Source of the DNA: Actinomycetales bacterium Actino_02
GTDB lineage: Bacteria; Actinomycetota; Actinomycetes; Propionibacteriales; Propionibacteriaceae
Length of the DNA stretch: 64,000 nt
Assembly (NCBI GenBank): GCA_001603275.1
Contig: LUYM01000014.1
Span: forward strand, 62,001 to 126,000
Direction: 5' to 3'
Part shown: positions 38,013 to 47,683 of the stretch, one piece after another
How the letters are laid out: each line of letters opens with the position of its first letter
Numbering within the stretch: the first letter of the stretch is position 1
Position numbers and translations under genes: made by a program
Notes under the pieces: model-generated
The model's input: the letters and a program-made list of their open reading frames with translations, nothing else
Database searches by the model: none
Told to the model about the DNA's origin: nothing

Positions 38013-38533
38013 CGCTGGAGGCCCTTGAGTTCGGTGCGGAACGCGTCCAGCAGCTGGTCGTTGAACAGCACGAAGCTCACTCGTTCGATGCCGATACGCG
38101 GATGGTCGGCTACCGCCCGTACGGCCACCCGGGCCGCGGTGACCGGGTCCCAGCCGTAGGCGCCGGCACCGATCGCGGGAAAGGCGATAGTGTGCGCGCC
38201 CAGTTCGGTGGCCACGTCCAGGCTGCGCAGGTAGCAGGCGGCCAGCAGCGCCTCGTCATCCTGGCCACGATGACGGTTCGGGCCGACGGTGTGAATCACC
38301 CAGCGGGCGGGCAGCTGACCGGCCTCGGTGGCCACCGCCTCACCGACCGGCAGTCCGTCGCGGTACTGCGTCCTGCGAACGCGACGGCAAGCCTCCAGCA
38401 GCTCCGGTCCGGCGGCCGCGTGCAGCGCCCCGTCCACTCCGCCGCCGCCGAGCAGGGTGGAGTTGGCGGCATTGACCAGCGCGTCGGCGCGCTGAACTGT
38501 CAGGTCGCCCCGGACGGCTTCGATCACGCTCAT
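38009..38533 (-). CDS. macrodomain protein (ADP-ribose hydrolase type)
   Basis: A 174-residue MacroD/YmdB-like protein that would remove O-acetyl-ADP-ribose or mono-ADP-ribose marks. The ligand loops DALVNAANSTLLGGGGVDGA and AIGAGAYGWDP are intact, including the Asn pair and the Gly-rich loop. Start ATG 38533 has GATACT six bases upstream; an earlier frame start at 38557 is less likely. The stop overlaps the ATG of the S9 peptidase gene. Confidence 0.93.
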   Translation of the reverse strand: MSVIEAVRGDLTVQRADALVNAANSTLLGGGGVDGALHAAAGPELLEACRRVRRTQYRDGLPVGEAVATEAGQLPARWVIHTVGPNRHRGQDDEALLAACYLRSLDVATELGAHTIAFPAIGAGAYGWDPVTAARVAVRAVADHPRIGIERVSFVLFNDQLLDAFRTELKGLQR

Positions 38534-38559
38534 GCCCGCAGTATCCCAGGCGGACAAGG

Positions 38560-38596
38560 CACGAGGGCCCCGGGAGTCGCTCCCGGGGCCCTCGTG
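38560..38596 (-). terminator. terminator after the DUF7455 gene
   Basis: A perfect 17-bp stem (38560-38576 with 38580-38596) with a 3-base loop, 12 bases after the stop of the small zinc protein gene. Confidence 0.85.
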
Positions 38597-38607
38597 AGGT
38601 CAGTGAA

Positions 38608-38799
38608 TCAGTTGAGTTTGCTGGTCTCGTCCTGGATGCGCAGCGCGACCTGGTTGAGCTTGGCGGAGTGCGCCTTTGCGTGGTGTGCGCAGAAGAGCAG
38701 TTCGCCACCGGAGGGGAGTGTCACCCGAAGGTAGGCCTGCGCGCCACAGCGATCACAGCGATCCGCAGCGGTCAGGGGTTCGGCAAAACTAGTACTCAT
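38608..38799 (-). CDS. DUF7455 zinc-binding small protein
   Basis: A 63-residue protein with likely zinc ligands Cys15 and Cys18 (DRCDRCGAQAYLRV) and Cys37 with His40 (LLFCAHHAKAH). The family is widespread next to sigA/parE-type genes in actinobacteria and has no assigned function. ATG 38799 has a GAGGAG site. It is divergent from parE across a 178-base gap that carries a TACACT -10-like element on the minus strand at 38887-38892 and the parE promoter. Confidence 0.85.
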   Translation of the reverse strand: MSTSFAEPLTAADRCDRCGAQAYLRVTLPSGGELLFCAHHAKAHSAKLNQVALRIQDETSKLN

Positions 38800-38965
38800 C
38801 TCGCTCCTCACTTTCTCACCCTCATCAGCAGAGCTCTCGGCACCGGGATCAACATGAACACCGCCTTGTTTGTTCCCGAGGCGTCCAGTGTAGGCAGCCT
38901 GGCGGAGAAGTCCCGCTTCGGCCGACACCGTTACCCGAATGCAAAGAACTGTCACACGACCGAGA

Positions 38966-38971
38966 TAACCT
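38966..38971 (+). promoter_or_regulatory. -10 element of parE (leaderless type)
   Basis: TAACCT ends six bases before the GTG at 38978. Confidence 0.5.
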
Positions 38972-38977
38972 TCGGCA

Positions 38978-41050
38978 GTGAGTACGGGCAAGCCAGGCGA
39001 GGGCAGAGACTACGAGGCGCGGCACCTTCTGGTGCTGGAGGGCCTGGAGGCGGTTCGCAAGCGGCCGGCCATGTACATCGGCTCCACCGATACCCGGGGC
39101 TTGATGCACTGCCTGTGGGAGATCATCGACAACGCCGTGGACGAAGCCCTAGCCGGCTTCGGCGACCGGATCGACGTTTGGCTGAACGCCGACGGCAGCA
39201 TCCAGGTCAACGACGTCGCCCGCGGCATCCCGGTGGACATCGAGCCGCGAACCGGGCTGAGCGGTGTCGAGGTGGTCTTCACCAAGCTGCACGCCGGCGG
39301 CAAGTTCGGTGCCGGCAGCTACAACGCCACGGGTGGCCTGCACGGCGTGGGTGCTTCGGTGGTCAATGCCCTGAGCACTCGGCTGGACGTGGAGGTGGAC
39401 CGAAACGGCGCCACCTGGGCGATGAGCTTCCGCCGTGGCGTCCCCGGCGTCTTCGACGGCCCGGGGCCGGACGCGCCGTTCACTCCCGGCAACGAGCTAC
39501 GCAAGGTCGGTCGGGTAGGCAAGACGGTCACCGGTACCCGCGTGCGCTACTGGCCAGATCGCCAGATCTTCCTCAAGGATGCCCAGCTCTCGCGCACTCA
39601 GCTGCTGGCCCGGGCTCGGCAGACCAGCTTCCTGGTCCCGGGCCTGGAGCTGCGGGTGACTGACGCTCGCGGCGAGACCGAAGAGGTCGAGGTGTTCAAG
39701 CACGATGGCGGGATCGGTGAGTTCTGCGACTTCCTGTCCACTGGGACGGCCGTCACCGAGGTGCTCCGGTTGAGGGGCTCGGATCAGTTCACCGAGACGG
39801 TACCGATGCTCGATGAGCACGGTGCGATGACCCCCACCGATGTGGAGCGAACGCTCGACGTCGACGTTGCGCTGCGTTGGGGCAATGGCTATGACAGCCA
39901 GGTGGTCTCCTTCGTGAACATCATCGCCACTCCGAAGGGTGGCACTCACGTCACCGGTTTCGAGCGTGGCCTGACCAGGGCTTTCCTACGTGGGTTGGAC
40001 GGCACTCGGCTGCTGAAGGCCGGTGAGGAGATCACCAAGGAGGACGTCCTCGAGGGCATCACCGCGGTGGTCACCGTCCGACTGGCCGAGCCTCAGTTCG
40101 AAGGCCAGACCAAGGAGGTGCTGGGCACACCGCCGGTCGCCCGGCTGGTGGCCCGGATCGTCGAGGCCGAGCTGGGCGACTTCCTGACCTCGAACAAGGC
40201 AGCGCAGCGGCCACAGGCCCGCGCCGTGATGGAGAAGGTGGTCTCGGCCTCGCGGACTCGGGTCCAGGCCCGAGCACACAAGGAGGCGCAGCGTCGCAAG
40301 AATGCGCTGGAGTCCTCGACCCTCCCGGCCAAGTTGGCCGACTGCCGCAGCACCGAGTTGGATCGCACCGAACTTTTCATCGTCGAGGGCGACTCGGCGC
40401 TGGGTACGGCCAAGCTGGCCCGGGATTCGGAGTTCCAAGCGCTGCTGCCGATTCGGGGCAAGATCCTCAACGTCCAGAAGGCCTCGGTGGGCGACATGTT
40501 GAAGAACGCCGAGTGCGCCTCCATCATCCAAGTGGTCGGTGCCGGCTCGGGACGTACCTTCGATCTGGACGCGGCCCGCTACTCCAAGATCATCTTCATG
40601 GCCGACGCCGACGCCGACGGTGCCCACATTCGCACCCTGCTGGCCACGCTGTTCTTCAAGTACATGCGTCCCATGGTCGAGGCCGGACGGGTCTACACCG
40701 CGGTGCCGCCACTGCACCGCTTCGAGCTGATCGGCCCACGTAAGGGCGCTGAGAAGTACCTATACACCTACTCGGAGGCCGAGTACCGGCGAAAGCTGGC
40801 CGAACTGACCAAGAAGGGCCAGTCCTTCAAGGAGCCGCAGCGCTACAAGGGCTTGGGCGAGATGGACGCCGACCAGCTGGCGGAGACCACCATGAACCCT
40901 CGGCGCCGCACGCTGCGTCGGTTGCGGGTGGACGAGGCGTCCGCGGCTGAGGCAGTGTTCGAGAAGCTGATGGGCAATGACGTCGGCCCGCGCAAGGAGT
41001 TCATCGTCGAAGGTGCCTACGCGCTGGACGCCGATCGAATCGACGCCTGA
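38978..41050 (+). CDS. parE: DNA topoisomerase IV subunit B (ParE-type)
   Basis: ATPase subunit of a type IIA topoisomerase, 690 residues. GHKL motifs EIIDNAVDEAL and GGLHGVGASVVNAL, Toprim motifs EGDSALGTAK and DADADGAHI, and the C-terminal PRKEFIVEGA are complete. The GyrB-specific insertion is absent and the partner A subunit at 44106 lacks a clear GyrA box, so a second, ParE/ParC-type enzyme is preferred over gyrase. Start GTG 38978 is leaderless-type. Unlike gyrBA, the two subunits are separated by three unrelated genes. Confidence 0.9.
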   Translation: MSTGKPGEGRDYEARHLLVLEGLEAVRKRPAMYIGSTDTRGLMHCLWEIIDNAVDEALAGFGDRIDVWLNADGSIQVNDVARGIPVDIEPRTGLSGVEVVFTKLHAGGKFGAGSYNATGGLHGVGASVVNALSTRLDVEVDRNGATWAMSFRRGVPGVFDGPGPDAPFTPGNELRKVGRVGKTVTGTRVRYWPDRQIFLKDAQLSRTQLLARARQTSFLVPGLELRVTDARGETEEVEVFKHDGGIGEFCDFLSTGTAVTEVLRLRGSDQFTETVPMLDEHGAMTPTDVERTLDVDVALRWGNGYDSQVVSFVNIIATPKGGTHVTGFERGLTRAFLRGLDGTRLLKAGEEITKEDVLEGITAVVTVRLAEPQFEGQTKEVLGTPPVARLVARIVEAELGDFLTSNKAAQRPQARAVMEKVVSASRTRVQARAHKEAQRRKNALESSTLPAKLADCRSTELDRTELFIVEGDSALGTAKLARDSEFQALLPIRGKILNVQKASVGDMLKNAECASIIQVVGAGSGRTFDLDAARYSKIIFMADADADGAHIRTLLATLFFKYMRPMVEAGRVYTAVPPLHRFELIGPRKGAEKYLYTYSEAEYRRKLAELTKKGQSFKEPQRYKGLGEMDADQLAETTMNPRRRTLRRLRVDEASAAEAVFEKLMGNDVGPRKEFIVEGAYALDADRIDA

Positions 41051-41111
41051 GTCCGCTCCACCGCTGACGTAGGCTTCCGGCTACACCCGGAGACTGCGCA
41101 GAAGGGGCGAG

Positions 41112-42092
41112 ATGAGTAACGCCGAGGCCACGTCTGAGCTTGTGGACTGTCCGGTACCCGAGGGTCACGATCCCGAGCACGTCCAGTTGATCGAACCCAA
41201 GGATGTGGCGCTGGGTGGTGCCGATGCGCTGCGAGTGCGCCGCACGCTGCCCTCACTACGGCGCTCCTTTGTGGGTGCCTGGTGCTTCGCCGATCACTAC
41301 GGGCCTGAGCAGGGTGTCTGCATGGACGTCCCGCCGCATCCGCACACTGGCCTGCAAACAGTCAGCTGGCTGTTCGAGGGAGAGATCGAGCACCGCGACT
41401 CCGGCGGCGTCCACGCCATGGTCCGCCCCGGAGAGGTGAACCTGATGACCTCGGGCTACGGGATCGCTCACTCCGAGGTCTCCACGCCGGCCCGCGACCT
41501 GCTGCACGGGGTGCAACTGTGGGTGGTGCTGCCGCAGGAAAGCCAGGATCTGGTGCGGGAGTTCCAGCATCACGTCCCTGAGCAGTACGACCAGGACGGA
41601 GTCCAGGCCAAGATCCTGATCGGTGAGCTGGCCGGGGTGCGCTCGCCCGTCCACACCGAGACCCCGCTGCTGGGCGCGGAAGTGGTGCTCGCACCCGGCG
41701 CCACCTGGGAGCTGGCTGTCGACCCCTGCCATGAGCATGGCGTTCTCGTTGATACCGGTCATGTCGACTTCGACGGGGTGCGGCTGAATCGCAGCGTGCT
41801 GGGCGTGCGGGATGCGGGTCTGGATCACGTGAGACTTACGAATCCGACCGACGAGCCGGCGCGGATCATGCTGCTCGGCGGCGAGCCGTTCGATGAAGGC
41901 ATCGTCATGTGGTGGAACTTCATCGGCCGTAGTCACGAGGACATCGTCCGGCTGCGCGATGAGTGGAATCAGGCGCCGGAGGACCGCTTCGGACGAGTCG
42001 AGGGCTATCGCGGCGCCACCTCCCGGCTCACCGCACCGCCGTTGCCGGCTGAGGTGCGTCTCAAGCGGCGCTTCCGGCGGGGACGGGAGTAG
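41112..42092 (+). CDS. pirin family protein
   Basis: A 326-residue bicupin iron protein; some pirins are quercetinases or bind enzymes and regulators. Metal ligands are visible in PPHPHTGLQTVSW (two His) and SGYGIAHSEV (His, Glu). The C-terminal pirin domain has the GGEPFDEGIVMWWNF motif. ATG 41112 has GAAGGGG upstream. It stands 61 bases after parE on the same strand and may be read through from it. The substrate cannot be predicted. Confidence 0.9.
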   Translation: MSNAEATSELVDCPVPEGHDPEHVQLIEPKDVALGGADALRVRRTLPSLRRSFVGAWCFADHYGPEQGVCMDVPPHPHTGLQTVSWLFEGEIEHRDSGGVHAMVRPGEVNLMTSGYGIAHSEVSTPARDLLHGVQLWVVLPQESQDLVREFQHHVPEQYDQDGVQAKILIGELAGVRSPVHTETPLLGAEVVLAPGATWELAVDPCHEHGVLVDTGHVDFDGVRLNRSVLGVRDAGLDHVRLTNPTDEPARIMLLGGEPFDEGIVMWWNFIGRSHEDIVRLRDEWNQAPEDRFGRVEGYRGATSRLTAPPLPAEVRLKRRFRRGRE

Positions 42093-42095
42093 GAC

Positions 42096-42665
42096 TCAGC
42101 AGATCCTGGCCAACAGGCCGGTATCCACGTCGTAGTGGAAGCCACCGACGCTGGCCTGCCCGGCGATCAGTGGATGGGCGGCCAGCATGGCCACATCGGC
42201 GCGAAGCCGGCGTTCCTGGTCAGGATCGGCGCCGAACTCGAGGCCGGAGGCATCGACGCCACGCTCGGCGCGGATCCGATCCCGAAGTAGTTGATCGTCG
42301 CCGGACGCCATGGCGCAGCGGCTGTGGCTGATCACCAGGATCCGATCGACCTTGAGTAGCTGGACGCCGAGGGCACAGCCCAAGACCGCGTCCGGAGTGA
42401 CATGCCCGCCGGGGGTGCGCAGGATCTTGGCCTCTCCGAGGAACAGCCCGAGCATCTCCAGGGGCTGGAGCCGAGAATCCATGCAGGTGACGACGGCAAT
42501 GCCTGCGTGGGCGTACCCGTCGAAGTTGCGGGGCGCTGAGGTGGCATAGCGCTTGTTGGCCTGCAGGAGATCATCGAAGGAGGCATCCACGAAGGTCACC
42601 TTAGGCCGTGGAGCGACGCCGGGGGACATTGGGTCAGTGGTGATACCTAGCGGATCGGTGAGCAT
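42096..42665 (-). CDS. beta-class carbonic anhydrase
   Basis: Zinc enzyme interconverting CO2 and bicarbonate, 189 residues. Zinc ligands are Cys61 (TCMDSRL with the Asp63-Arg65 dyad), His114 and Cys117 (SHSRC); the RTPGGHVTPDAV loop is intact. HSRC replaces the more common HTDC, as in the short Rv1284-like subgroup. A second in-frame ATG lies at 42629, leaving out a weakly conserved N-terminus. It is convergent to pirin (three bases apart) and divergent from the ClC gene. Confidence 0.9.
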   Translation of the reverse strand: MLTDPLGITTDPMSPGVAPRPKVTFVDASFDDLLQANKRYATSAPRNFDGYAHAGIAVVTCMDSRLQPLEMLGLFLGEAKILRTPGGHVTPDAVLGCALGVQLLKVDRILVISHSRCAMASGDDQLLRDRIRAERGVDASGLEFGADPDQERRLRADVAMLAAHPLIAGQASVGGFHYDVDTGLLARIC

Positions 42666-42734
42666 GCCGGTGAGGACCCCTCGTGACTCCCGGTACCGCT
42701 CGGACGCCCCGAGTTGCCGACCAGAGCAAGGTCG

Positions 42735-42740
42735 TAGGCT
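42735..42740 (+). promoter_or_regulatory. -10 element of the ClC gene (leaderless type)
   Basis: TAGGCT ends six bases before the GTG at 42747. Confidence 0.5.
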
Positions 42741-42746
42741 GCCGGG

Positions 42747-44081
42747 GTGAAATTCGGTGCAGAGATCGATCCTTTCGGGTCCCGACGGAAGATGGCGGTG
42801 TTCAGCGTGGCCACTGTCGTGGCCGCGACCGGCATCGGGCTATTGGGCGGAGTGTTCCGGTGGCTTCTGGAGCAGGCCGAGACTCAGCGCGCTGCCCTGA
42901 TGGTCTGGGCGCACGGATCTGGGGTGGGCTGGCTGGTGCCGGTGGCGCTGGTCGCCGGCTGTGCCACCATCGGCCACCTGTTCACCCGGCTGGCCCCGCG
43001 AGCATCTGGAAGCGGCATTCAGGATGTGGAAGCGGTCTGGCACGAGCAGGAGGAGCTCCCCGGCACCGCCGTGCTGCCGTCGCGTTTCCTGGGTGGACTC
43101 GCGGCGATCGGTTCGGGAATGGTGATGGGTCGGGAGGGCCCGAGCGTCCACCTCGGCTCGACCATCGGGGCCGAAGTGGGGCGCTGGTTTCGGCTCAGCG
43201 ACTACGAACGAAAGCTGCTGTACACGACAGTCGGTGGGGCCGGCCTTGCGGTCGCCTTCAACGCACCGGTCGGCGGTGCGCTGTTCACCATCGAGGAGGT
43301 GACCAAGTCCTTCCGGGTGCGGGTGATGCTGGTCACCTTGATGTCGACTTCGGTGGCGGTCTGGGTGTCGCGGTTCATCATTCCGGATCGTCCGGACTTC
43401 GCGGTCGGCCCGGTCGCTTCGCCGGGCGTGGGTGCGCTCCCGGTGTACGTGGTGCTCGGCCTGGTTGCCGGGGTGGCCGGCGTCGTCTACAACGCGCTGG
43501 TCATGCAGCTGCTGCGAGGTACCGATCGGATGCGGCTGAACCCGACCGGGCGGGCGGCGATCATCGGAGGGCTGATCGGTCTGCTGCTCTGGGTCGATCC
43601 GCTCGCGGCCGGAGGCGGCTCCCAGATCGCCCAGACCATCCTCAGCGGGCAGGGCCTGGCCCTGTGGACGTTGCTGGGACTGTTCGCCGTCCGATTCCTC
43701 GCCGGACCGCTGTCCTACGCCTCAGGCACCCCTGGCGGCCTGTTCGCGCCGTTGCTGGCTCTCGGTGCACTGCTGGGAGCGGCCTTTCACGCTCTCGCGC
43801 TTGCGCTGGGCGGTGCCGCTGCGGCGGAACTGCTCGGCCAGAGTCCGGTGCCGTTCGCACTGGTCGGCATGGTTGCGCTGTTCACCGCATCGGTCCGGGC
43901 ACCGATGACCGGAATCGTGCTGATCACCGAAATGACCGCGACGGCATCTCTGACCCTGGCGATGTTCGCCGCGGCCGCTGCCGCGCTGTTCATGACCACG
44001 GCGCTGAAGGGACGCCCGGTCTACGACTCGCTGCGCGACCGCATGCTGCAGTTGCGTGGAGTTCCCAGCCGGACAGTCTGA
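42747..44081 (+). CDS. ClC-family chloride channel/antiporter
   Basis: A 444-residue integral membrane protein with the ClC anion-path motifs: GSGIQ (88-92), GREGP (128-132, gating Glu130), and GTPGGLFAPLLALG. The central Ser of the usual GSGIP context is kept. The gating Glu points to H+/Cl- exchange, but the internal proton Glu was not located by eye. No C-terminal CBS domains. Start GTG 42747 is leaderless-type; convergent to parC with a 24-base gap. Confidence 0.93.
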   Translation: MKFGAEIDPFGSRRKMAVFSVATVVAATGIGLLGGVFRWLLEQAETQRAALMVWAHGSGVGWLVPVALVAGCATIGHLFTRLAPRASGSGIQDVEAVWHEQEELPGTAVLPSRFLGGLAAIGSGMVMGREGPSVHLGSTIGAEVGRWFRLSDYERKLLYTTVGGAGLAVAFNAPVGGALFTIEEVTKSFRVRVMLVTLMSTSVAVWVSRFIIPDRPDFAVGPVASPGVGALPVYVVLGLVAGVAGVVYNALVMQLLRGTDRMRLNPTGRAAIIGGLIGLLLWVDPLAAGGGSQIAQTILSGQGLALWTLLGLFAVRFLAGPLSYASGTPGGLFAPLLALGALLGAAFHALALALGGAAAAELLGQSPVPFALVGMVALFTASVRAPMTGIVLITEMTATASLTLAMFAAAAAALFMTTALKGRPVYDSLRDRMLQLRGVPSRTV

Positions 44082-44105
44082 ACGTCCAGTTCGGCGCGGT
44101 CCGGC

Positions 44106-46556
44106 TCAGGAGTGATAGCGAGAGCCGACAGCCGCGATCGGTTGGGTGGCCGGAGTACCGGAGCCATCGCGTCGCGGATCCGTGGCCGGCAGGTCGATCG
44201 GTGCGCCACTGGCGGCGGCGGCGATGGCCGGATCGGCACCGGCCCACGCCAGCTGGAGGACGTCCTCGCCCTTGAGGAAGCGCTGGCAGCGCACTCCGGC
44301 GGTGGCCCGGCCCTTGCCGGGGTACTCCGCAAGCGGGGTCACCTTGACGCTGCCGGCATCGGTTCCCGGAAGCGCCGAGGACGAGCCGGCTACCGTGACG
44401 ACGCTGGCATCGGAGATGGCGCTCACCCCGAAGTGGACGACCCGCGCCCCGGCTGAGAGCCGGATGCCGGCCATGCCGCCACCGGAGCGCCCCTGCGGAC
44501 GCACCGACGACACCGGGAAGTGCAGCAACTGGGCGTCGGAGCTGATGAAGACGAACTCGTCGAGGTCGTGGGCGAGCTCGACGGCCCCGACCACTTCATC
44601 GCCGTCGTCGAGCCGGATGATCTCCCAGGCGTCCTTGCCGATGATCTCCGGGTTCACCCGCTTGACCACGCCCTGCGCTGTGCCCAATGCCCAGCCGAAG
44701 GTCTGCTCGTTCAGCGTGCTCAGGCCCAGCACCCGCTCGCCGGGTTCCAGGCTGAGCAGCTCGGTGGCCGGAGATCCACCCTGCAGGTTCGGTGCCGCCG
44801 CCGTGACCGGCACAGCCGGGCAGTCGATCGCCTGGGCGCGGAGCAACCGTCCGCGACTGGTCAGTACGGCGAACTCGCCGCGTGCGGTGGTCCGGATCGC
44901 CGAAGCGATCACGTCATGTCCGGCTCGGGGGCCGGCGCTGGGCAGCGGCTCGTCATTGTCGGTGCGGGCAAGCAGACCGGTCGACGACAGCATCACCCAG
45001 CACGGCTCGTCGGCGATCTCCAGGCTGGCGGCGGCCGCCTTGGCTCCGGTCACTTGGTTTCCGCCGGCCGCGAGCAGGATGGTTCGTCGCGGCGTGCCGT
45101 AGGCCCGAGCCACCTCGTCCAGCTCGGCGGCGGCGGTCTGGCGCAGCCGCTCGGGCGAGTCCAACAGTTCCCGCAGGTCGGCGATGGTGGCCAGCAATCG
45201 ATCGCGCTCGGCCTCCAGCTCGATCCGAGAGAACTTGGTCAGCCGCCGCAGCTGCATCTCCAGGATGTAGTTGGTCTGTATCTCGCTCAGCTCGAAGGCA
45301 TCCATCAGCCGGACGCGAGCCTGTGCGGCATCGTCGGATGAGCGAATGATCGCGATCACGTCGTCGATGTCGACGATGGCGATCAGCAAGCCGTCGACCA
45401 GGTGCAGCCGATCCTGCGCCTTGCCCAACTGGAAGGCCGAGCGTCGCCGGATCACCTCGAGCCGGTGCCCGAGGTACACCTCCAGCAACTGCTTCAAACT
45501 CAGAGTGTTCGGCTGCCCGTCGACCAGCGCCACGGAGTTCACCGCGAACGAGTCCTCCAGCTTGGTCAGCCGGTAGAGCTCCTCCAGCAGGGCGTCAGGA
45601 TTGATCCCGTTCTTGATCTCGATCACCAAGCGAGTGCCATTGGCCAGGTCGGTGAGGTCCTTGATGTCCGAGATCCCCGCCAGCTTCTTGGTGCTGACCA
45701 GGTTCTTCACCTGCTCGATGATCCGCTCGGGGCCGATCATGTAGGGCAGCTCGGTGACCACGATGCCCTTGCGCCGGGGATGCACCTGCTCGATCCGGGC
45801 CGAGGCCCGAACCCGGAAGCTGCCACGTCCGGTGGCATAGGCCTCACGGATGCCGTCCAGGCCGATGATCTTGCCGCCGCCGGGTAGATCCGGGCCCGGA
45901 ATGAACCGCATCAGCTCGTCCAGATCGGCCTCGGGATGCCACAGCAGGTGCTTCAGCGCCTGGACAACCTCGATCAGGTTGTGCGGCGGAATGTTGGTGG
46001 CCATCCCGACCGCGATGCCGGTGGTGCCATTGACGAGCAGGTTCGGCAGGGCGGCCGGCAGAACAACAGGCTCCGACTCCTTGCCGTCATAGTTGGGCCG
46101 GAAGTCGACGGTGTCTGCCTCCAGGTCCGCGGTCATCGCGACAGCGGCCGGAGCCATTCGGCATTCGGTGTATCGCATGGCGGCGGGGCCGGAGTCCAGC
46201 GAGCCGAAGTTGCCATGGCCGTCGACGGTCGGCAGTCGCATCGACCAAGGCTGGGCCAGCCGGACCAGAGCGTCGTAGATCGCCGAGTCGCCGTGCGGGT
46301 GGTACAGGCCCATCACCTGGCCGACCACCCGGGAGCACTTCACGTGCGAGGCGTCCGGACGAATCCGCATCTGATCCATGGTGAACAGGATCCGGCGCTG
46401 AACGGGCTTCAGCCCGTCCCTGGCGTCGGGAAGGGCGCGAGAGTAGATCACCGAGTAGGCGTACTCGAGGAAGCTGGATTCCATCTCCTCGGTCACGTCG
46501 ATATCGACGATCCGCTCGCTGAAGTCCTCATCGACCGGCGGTGGCTTGGCGACCAT
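44106..46556 (-). CDS. parC: DNA topoisomerase IV subunit A (ParC-type)
   Basis: DNA-cleaving subunit of a type IIA topoisomerase, 816 residues. The winged helix with [14 protein letters not shown] and the QRDR-type segment [19 protein letters not shown] lead to catalytic Tyr129 (AMRYTE). The coiled coil region and a C-terminal propeller follow; the first blade has only [14 protein letters not shown] in place of the GyrA box QRRGGKG, consistent with ParC rather than gyrase. The APP1-type gene lies nine bases upstream on the same strand, so they may be co-transcribed. Partner parE is at 38978. Confidence 0.9.
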   Translation of the reverse strand: MVAKPPPVDEDFSERIVDIDVTEEMESSFLEYAYSVIYSRALPDARDGLKPVQRRILFTMDQMRIRPDASHVKCSRVVGQVMGLYHPHGDSAIYDALVRLAQPWSMRLPTVDGHGNFGSLDSGPAAMRYTECRMAPAAVAMTADLEADTVDFRPNYDGKESEPVVLPAALPNLLVNGTTGIAVGMATNIPPHNLIEVVQALKHLLWHPEADLDELMRFIPGPDLPGGGKIIGLDGIREAYATGRGSFRVRASARIEQVHPRRKGIVVTELPYMIGPERIIEQVKNLVSTKKLAGISDIKDLTDLANGTRLVIEIKNGINPDALLEELYRLTKLEDSFAVNSVALVDGQPNTLSLKQLLEVYLGHRLEVIRRRSAFQLGKAQDRLHLVDGLLIAIVDIDDVIAIIRSSDDAAQARVRLMDAFELSEIQTNYILEMQLRRLTKFSRIELEAERDRLLATIADLRELLDSPERLRQTAAAELDEVARAYGTPRRTILLAAGGNQVTGAKAAAASLEIADEPCWVMLSSTGLLARTDNDEPLPSAGPRAGHDVIASAIRTTARGEFAVLTSRGRLLRAQAIDCPAVPVTAAAPNLQGGSPATELLSLEPGERVLGLSTLNEQTFGWALGTAQGVVKRVNPEIIGKDAWEIIRLDDGDEVVGAVELAHDLDEFVFISSDAQLLHFPVSSVRPQGRSGGGMAGIRLSAGARVVHFGVSAISDASVVTVAGSSSALPGTDAGSVKVTPLAEYPGKGRATAGVRCQRFLKGEDVLQLAWAGADPAIAAAASGAPIDLPATDPRRDGSGTPATQPIAAVGSRYHS

Positions 46557-46565
46557 CTAGAAGGC

Positions 46566-47618
46566 CTACCTCTCTTCGACGTCGTTGGGACCTGGCTCCA
46601 GGCTGCGCAGGCCGCTGAGCAGGCCGCGTCCATCTGGGGCGAGGACCAAGGCTATCTCCGGAGCGACGTCGTCTTGCTCATTCAGGGTCGTGTTCGTGCC
46701 ATGAGCCAGAACTTGCTCGGCGGGAGACAGCTGCCGGATCGCGATGGCCCGGACCCGGTCCGGGGCGACTCGAGCGAAATCGGAGTAGATCGACAGGTCG
46801 TGCTGACCGTCGTCGCCGACGAGCACCCAGGAGATGTTCGGAAAGTCCCTGGTCAGTTGCAGCAGAGTCTCGGCCTTGTGAGCCATCCCGGAGCGGAACC
46901 AGCCGGTGTTGGTCGGGCCCCAGTCGGTGAGCAGCATCGGGCCGGGAGGGAAGCCGTGGCGGGACAGGAACCGATCCAGGAAGCCGTGGGTGTTCCACGC
47001 TCCGGTGGAGATGTACATGACTGGGGCGCCTGGGTGCTCCGCCAGGAGTTGCTGGTAGAGCCGGGCCATGCCGGGCACGGCCTGGCGGGCGGACTCGTCC
47101 CGGATGAAGGAGTTCCACGCGGCGATCAGCGGACGGGGGAGCCAGGTCGAGATCACGGTGTCGTCAATGTCGGAGACCAGGCCGAAGCGAACGTCGTCGG
47201 CCACAATCTCGACGCGTCCCTTGGCCACCTCCGAGCCGGCGCTGCGCACCCGGAAGGTTTGCCAGCCCGGCTCCAGATGGGGCTGACGCACCCGCAGGTC
47301 GATGTAGCCACCCCGGTCTGTGACCGAGTGCACCTCTTGATCGCCGATCCAGATGGTGACCGGCACCCGCACGCAGGCGGCACCCACGAAGTTGCGGAAG
47401 CCACGCCGACGGATGATCTCCTCGGTGGCCCGTCCGATCCCGGTGCGGGCGCGTCGCGGCACCAGAATCACGCGGCCCAGCACGCGAGCGCTGGCGGCGG
47501 TTCCGTAGCCGGTGTAGCAGATCACCTTCTCGGTCCAGCCCAGGGCACGCAGGAACGACTCGACGCGACGATCGAAGAACTCTTCCATGCGTGCGGCGAA
47601 GAATGGGCGGGTGCTCAC
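46566..47618 (-). CDS. APP1-type phosphatidate phosphatase domain protein
   Basis: A 350-residue protein with the APP1 catalytic domain (DUF2183), related to yeast phosphatidate phosphatase App1. The HAD-like nucleophile motif is VSDIDDTVI, then ISTGAWNTHGFL, GPMLLTDWGPT and GDDGQHDLSIY. No membrane helix is seen. Start GTG 47618 follows TAGGGT by six bases; a GTG six bases earlier is less likely. It precedes parC by nine bases. Bacterial substrates of this family are not established. Confidence 0.85.
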   Translation of the reverse strand: MSTRPFFAARMEEFFDRRVESFLRALGWTEKVICYTGYGTAASARVLGRVILVPRRARTGIGRATEEIIRRRGFRNFVGAACVRVPVTIWIGDQEVHSVTDRGGYIDLRVRQPHLEPGWQTFRVRSAGSEVAKGRVEIVADDVRFGLVSDIDDTVISTWLPRPLIAAWNSFIRDESARQAVPGMARLYQQLLAEHPGAPVMYISTGAWNTHGFLDRFLSRHGFPPGPMLLTDWGPTNTGWFRSGMAHKAETLLQLTRDFPNISWVLVGDDGQHDLSIYSDFARVAPDRVRAIAIRQLSPAEQVLAHGTNTTLNEQDDVAPEIALVLAPDGRGLLSGLRSLEPGPNDVEER

Positions 47619-47624
47619 TCCCAC

Positions 47625-47630
47625 ACCCTA
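47625..47630 (-). promoter_or_regulatory. -10 element of the APP1-type gene (leaderless type)
   Basis: TAGGGT on the minus strand ends six bases before the GTG at 47618. Confidence 0.5.
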
Positions 47631-47683
47631 AGGGAGCCACCCGGAATTGGGGTTGAGCGAACCCCGCGTGGGAAGATGGTTCA

